Source: Taenia hydatigena
Taxonomy: Eukaryota > Platyhelminthes > Cestoda > Cyclophyllidea > Taeniidae
Direction: 5' to 3'
Assembly: GCA_036345935.2 (NCBI GenBank)
Contig: JADWOT020000006.1
Coordinates: 8,406,519-8,470,518 of the forward strand
Length of the DNA stretch: 64,000 nucleotides
Positions within the stretch are counted from its first letter, which is position 1, and every line of letters begins with the position of its first letter. Below are positions 62,601 through 64,000 of this stretch, in pieces. The notes under the pieces were generated by a model. The model ran no database searches. It was not told the DNA's origin and saw only the letters and a program-made list of their open reading frames with translations. Position numbers and translations under genes: made by a program.

Positions 62601-64000
62601 ACTTATTTTAAGAAATATGCCAGTGGGAAACTTTGTCGAGATGATTTAAAGGCAAACTATTTATTTTCAGACATTAACAATGGATACGCATATGCTTTTC
62701 AGTACTTTGCGTTGGGTTCTAAACTGCCGTATAGAGTAACATCATGAATACTTAAATTACTTACAACAATAATGGTTGATACCGCAACAATTTGCTGAAG
62801 TGTCAACGATGCATTTTCCGAAAAAACATTAGTAGAAAATTGTATTTTCATTGGCTTGCGATTGCCGATTGGTGTAAAAACCTCTTTTACGCAATCCCAC
62901 TACTCTGGATCGGCACTACGCCTAGTTTTAAGGATGTCCGAGGTTAATGAGGCTGGTGACTTAAGCTCTTAGAAATCGTGAAGTACAGTACAAGTTGTCT
63001 TCAGTTAGTATTCCTTTCTAAAGGGGTAGTTATGTGTATGAATGGCTGGTGGACAATTCACAACTTGCAGAAAAGACGAGTTAAAATTGCAGAATGCTCA
63101 TTTATTGGAGGCATTGACACGCTAATTCTTCCTGAAGATGACTTTTTGCCCAGCCTTTACTATCCTCAAATTTAACAAAAACCTAATGAGGCAAGCGAAA
63201 GATACACTTACAAGCTCCCCGCATTTGTACCTCGTAGACAGCCGCCGGCGCCGGTTTTCCAGTCGTGTCAAAAGGCTCGAGATCATAAAGGTAGGCCGGA
63301 TATGCTATGTTAGCGCCATCTTTTGTGCTCTGGGCCATGGGCCGGAAAATGCCCAGACCTATGTAGACCTTTGTGAAGCTACCATATTCATTGTTCATAG
63401 TGTCCGCTTGTGTTGGAGCCTCCTGGTAGGACTAGAAAACATTCAAATTATTCCGTTTTCTTATGTAAGGAAACCCATTTGATGTAATAATTACATTAAT
63501 TTTGCTATGCGTGGCATTTCATCCACCTGGATCACGATGCGATACTTATTTGACCCAAATAAATTATTACGGTCATCATAGTTTCCAAGGTGCAGTCTGA
63601 CGGCCAGCTAATGCACCATATCATGCAGATTGACTTCTTTCGCACCCAATACGGATTCCTTGTTATCGCTATATCGGGACTTAATGGCGTCTTGCATGGC
63701 GAATCTTACTTACTACACTCAAAATGAAGTCATTAGGGCCGCATCGCCACACATCTACCAAGAAGACTTATTTTAAGGGGGGTTTGATTCCGAATATTTC
63801 CTACCCATTAAATGGCAGCTAAAAAAATTTCAGTTATTTTAGCAATGAGCTAAGAATAATGAAATTGCATGAGGCAAATACATAAGTTACATTGAAATCT
63901 GCCGTTACCTACCATGCTTGCCACAATGTATTCTGCTGAGCTTTTTTCTTTAACAAGAATTGTGTTGACGCTTCCCATTTCGATCCATTGAACAAAGCAC
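41671..64000 (-). CDS. Unrecognised extracellular membrane-anchored protein, 10 exons seen, 5' end outside window
   Basis: Exons in minus-strand order: 64000-63913 (cut by the window edge), 63607-63527, 63431-63212, 57669-57411, 55445-55339, 52541-52296, 51434-51346, 47211-47140, 45818-45683 and 41870-41671. Each pair of neighbours agrees in phase, and the sum stays in frame for about 498 residues. Most exons have good acceptors (for example TGTTTTCTAG, TTTTTACAG) and donors (GTAAGT, GTGAGC, GTAGGT). The fifth exon's acceptor (CCAAGAG/T) is weak and an exon could be missing before it. The sequence has many cysteines, three N-glycosylation sequons (NAS, NIS, NSS), a CYKC pair and WPP. It ends in a Thr/Ser-rich linker plus a hydrophobic tail (FSLLILTSFVNFVSS) with only a few residues after it, like a GPI signal or tail anchor. 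I cannot name the family. Introns run from 95 nt to 5.5 kb. Confidence 0.6.
47243..47258. repeat. Short (TAA)n microsatellite
   Basis: A run of about five AAT/TAA units lies just upstream of the exon 47211-47140 of the minus-strand gene, within its intron. Confidence 0.6.
52113..52128. repeat. Short (CA)n microsatellite
   Basis: About eight CA units lie in the intron between 52296 and 51434 of the minus-strand gene. Confidence 0.6.
53312..53540 (+). repeat. Dispersed repeat family 2, copy 2, with short conserved frame
   Basis: It resembles 16831-17057 across its whole length in the same orientation. The ATG at 53465 starts a 25-residue frame (MSKHAPASTNKGDQ, then a charged stretch ending EPSTETF) that stops at 53542. 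It lies inside the intron between exons 55445-55339 and 52541-52296 of the minus-strand gene, antisense to it. No family 1 copy was noticed nearby. Confidence 0.65.
56262..56289 (+). repeat. Short GA-rich purine tract
   Basis: An imperfect GAGGAA-type run within the intron between 57411 and 55445. It gives an acidic-looking frame by composition only. Confidence 0.5.
57670..63211 (-). other. 5.5-kb intron of the unnamed minus-strand gene
   Basis: The donor is GAGCTT/GTAAGT and the acceptor TTAACTCAG/GC. The joint makes a Cys codon from one plus two bases. Inside it, open frames at 59776-60033 (minus) and 60888-61160 (plus) look only weakly coding and have no complete splice context, so I do not call them. 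Confidence 0.5.

Noticed and set aside
63620..63720. Minus-strand frame MQDAIKSRYSDNKES running to an in-frame TAG just before the exon at 63607
   Set aside because: It looks coding, but the upstream exon (ending 63913) is in phase with the exon at 63607 directly, whose acceptor contains that TAG. It would need a poor internal splice to be included.
1..64000. CRISPR arrays, tRNA or rRNA genes, bacterial-type operons
   Set aside because: No regularly spaced repeats, no convincing T-loop/anticodon-arm pattern and no rRNA-like segments were seen; the DNA is eukaryotic.

Overview
This window is nuclear DNA of an animal, most likely a flatworm and probably a tapeworm. All the genes are split by GT-AG (and three GC-AG) introns, and many introns are only 29-47 nt. 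The proteins are clearly animal but diverged. The base composition is moderately AT-rich, with only sparse, decayed repeats. From memory, tapeworm intron lengths peak near 36 nt, which fits. Recognisable genes occupy roughly 0.4-20 kb and 26.7-40.7 kb. All gene models come from reading frames, splice sites, phase agreement across each junction and remembered family sequences. No search was run.

Left part (0.4-20 kb), five genes. EFCAB10 (minus, 362-936) is head-to-head with CEP83 (plus, 1158-5375), with 221 bp between their start codons. ODR4 (plus, 6411-13955) follows and is tail-to-tail with WDR74 (minus, 14248-16362). Then comes a very divergent PP2A B55-type regulatory subunit (plus, 18116-20065). 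Between WDR74 and the B55 gene lie three repeat copies from two families.

Middle part. 20-26.7 kb has no gene I can defend, only a repeat copy and a small coding-like island. CFAP44 (plus, 26693-39820) can be followed through 24 exons that together encode about 1910 residues. A small gene for the complex III subunit UQCRQ/QCR8 (plus, 40426-40694) with a 32-nt intron is easily missed behind it.

Right part (41-64 kb). This looks empty, but a chain of ten small minus-strand exons with matching phases runs from the window edge (64000) down to 41671. It encodes a Cys-containing, probably glycosylated extracellular protein with a C-terminal hydrophobic tail typical of a GPI or tail anchor. I do not recognise the family. 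Its introns reach 5.5 kb, unlike the compact genes on the left.

Biology. EFCAB10, CEP83 and CFAP44 are cilium or centriole components, and ODR4 is known for delivering receptors to sensory cilia, so four of the eight genes have cilium-related roles. WDR74 (ribosome maturation), the B55-like subunit (phosphatase targeting) and UQCRQ (respiration) are housekeeping functions. The gene proximity is seen; any functional clustering is inference.
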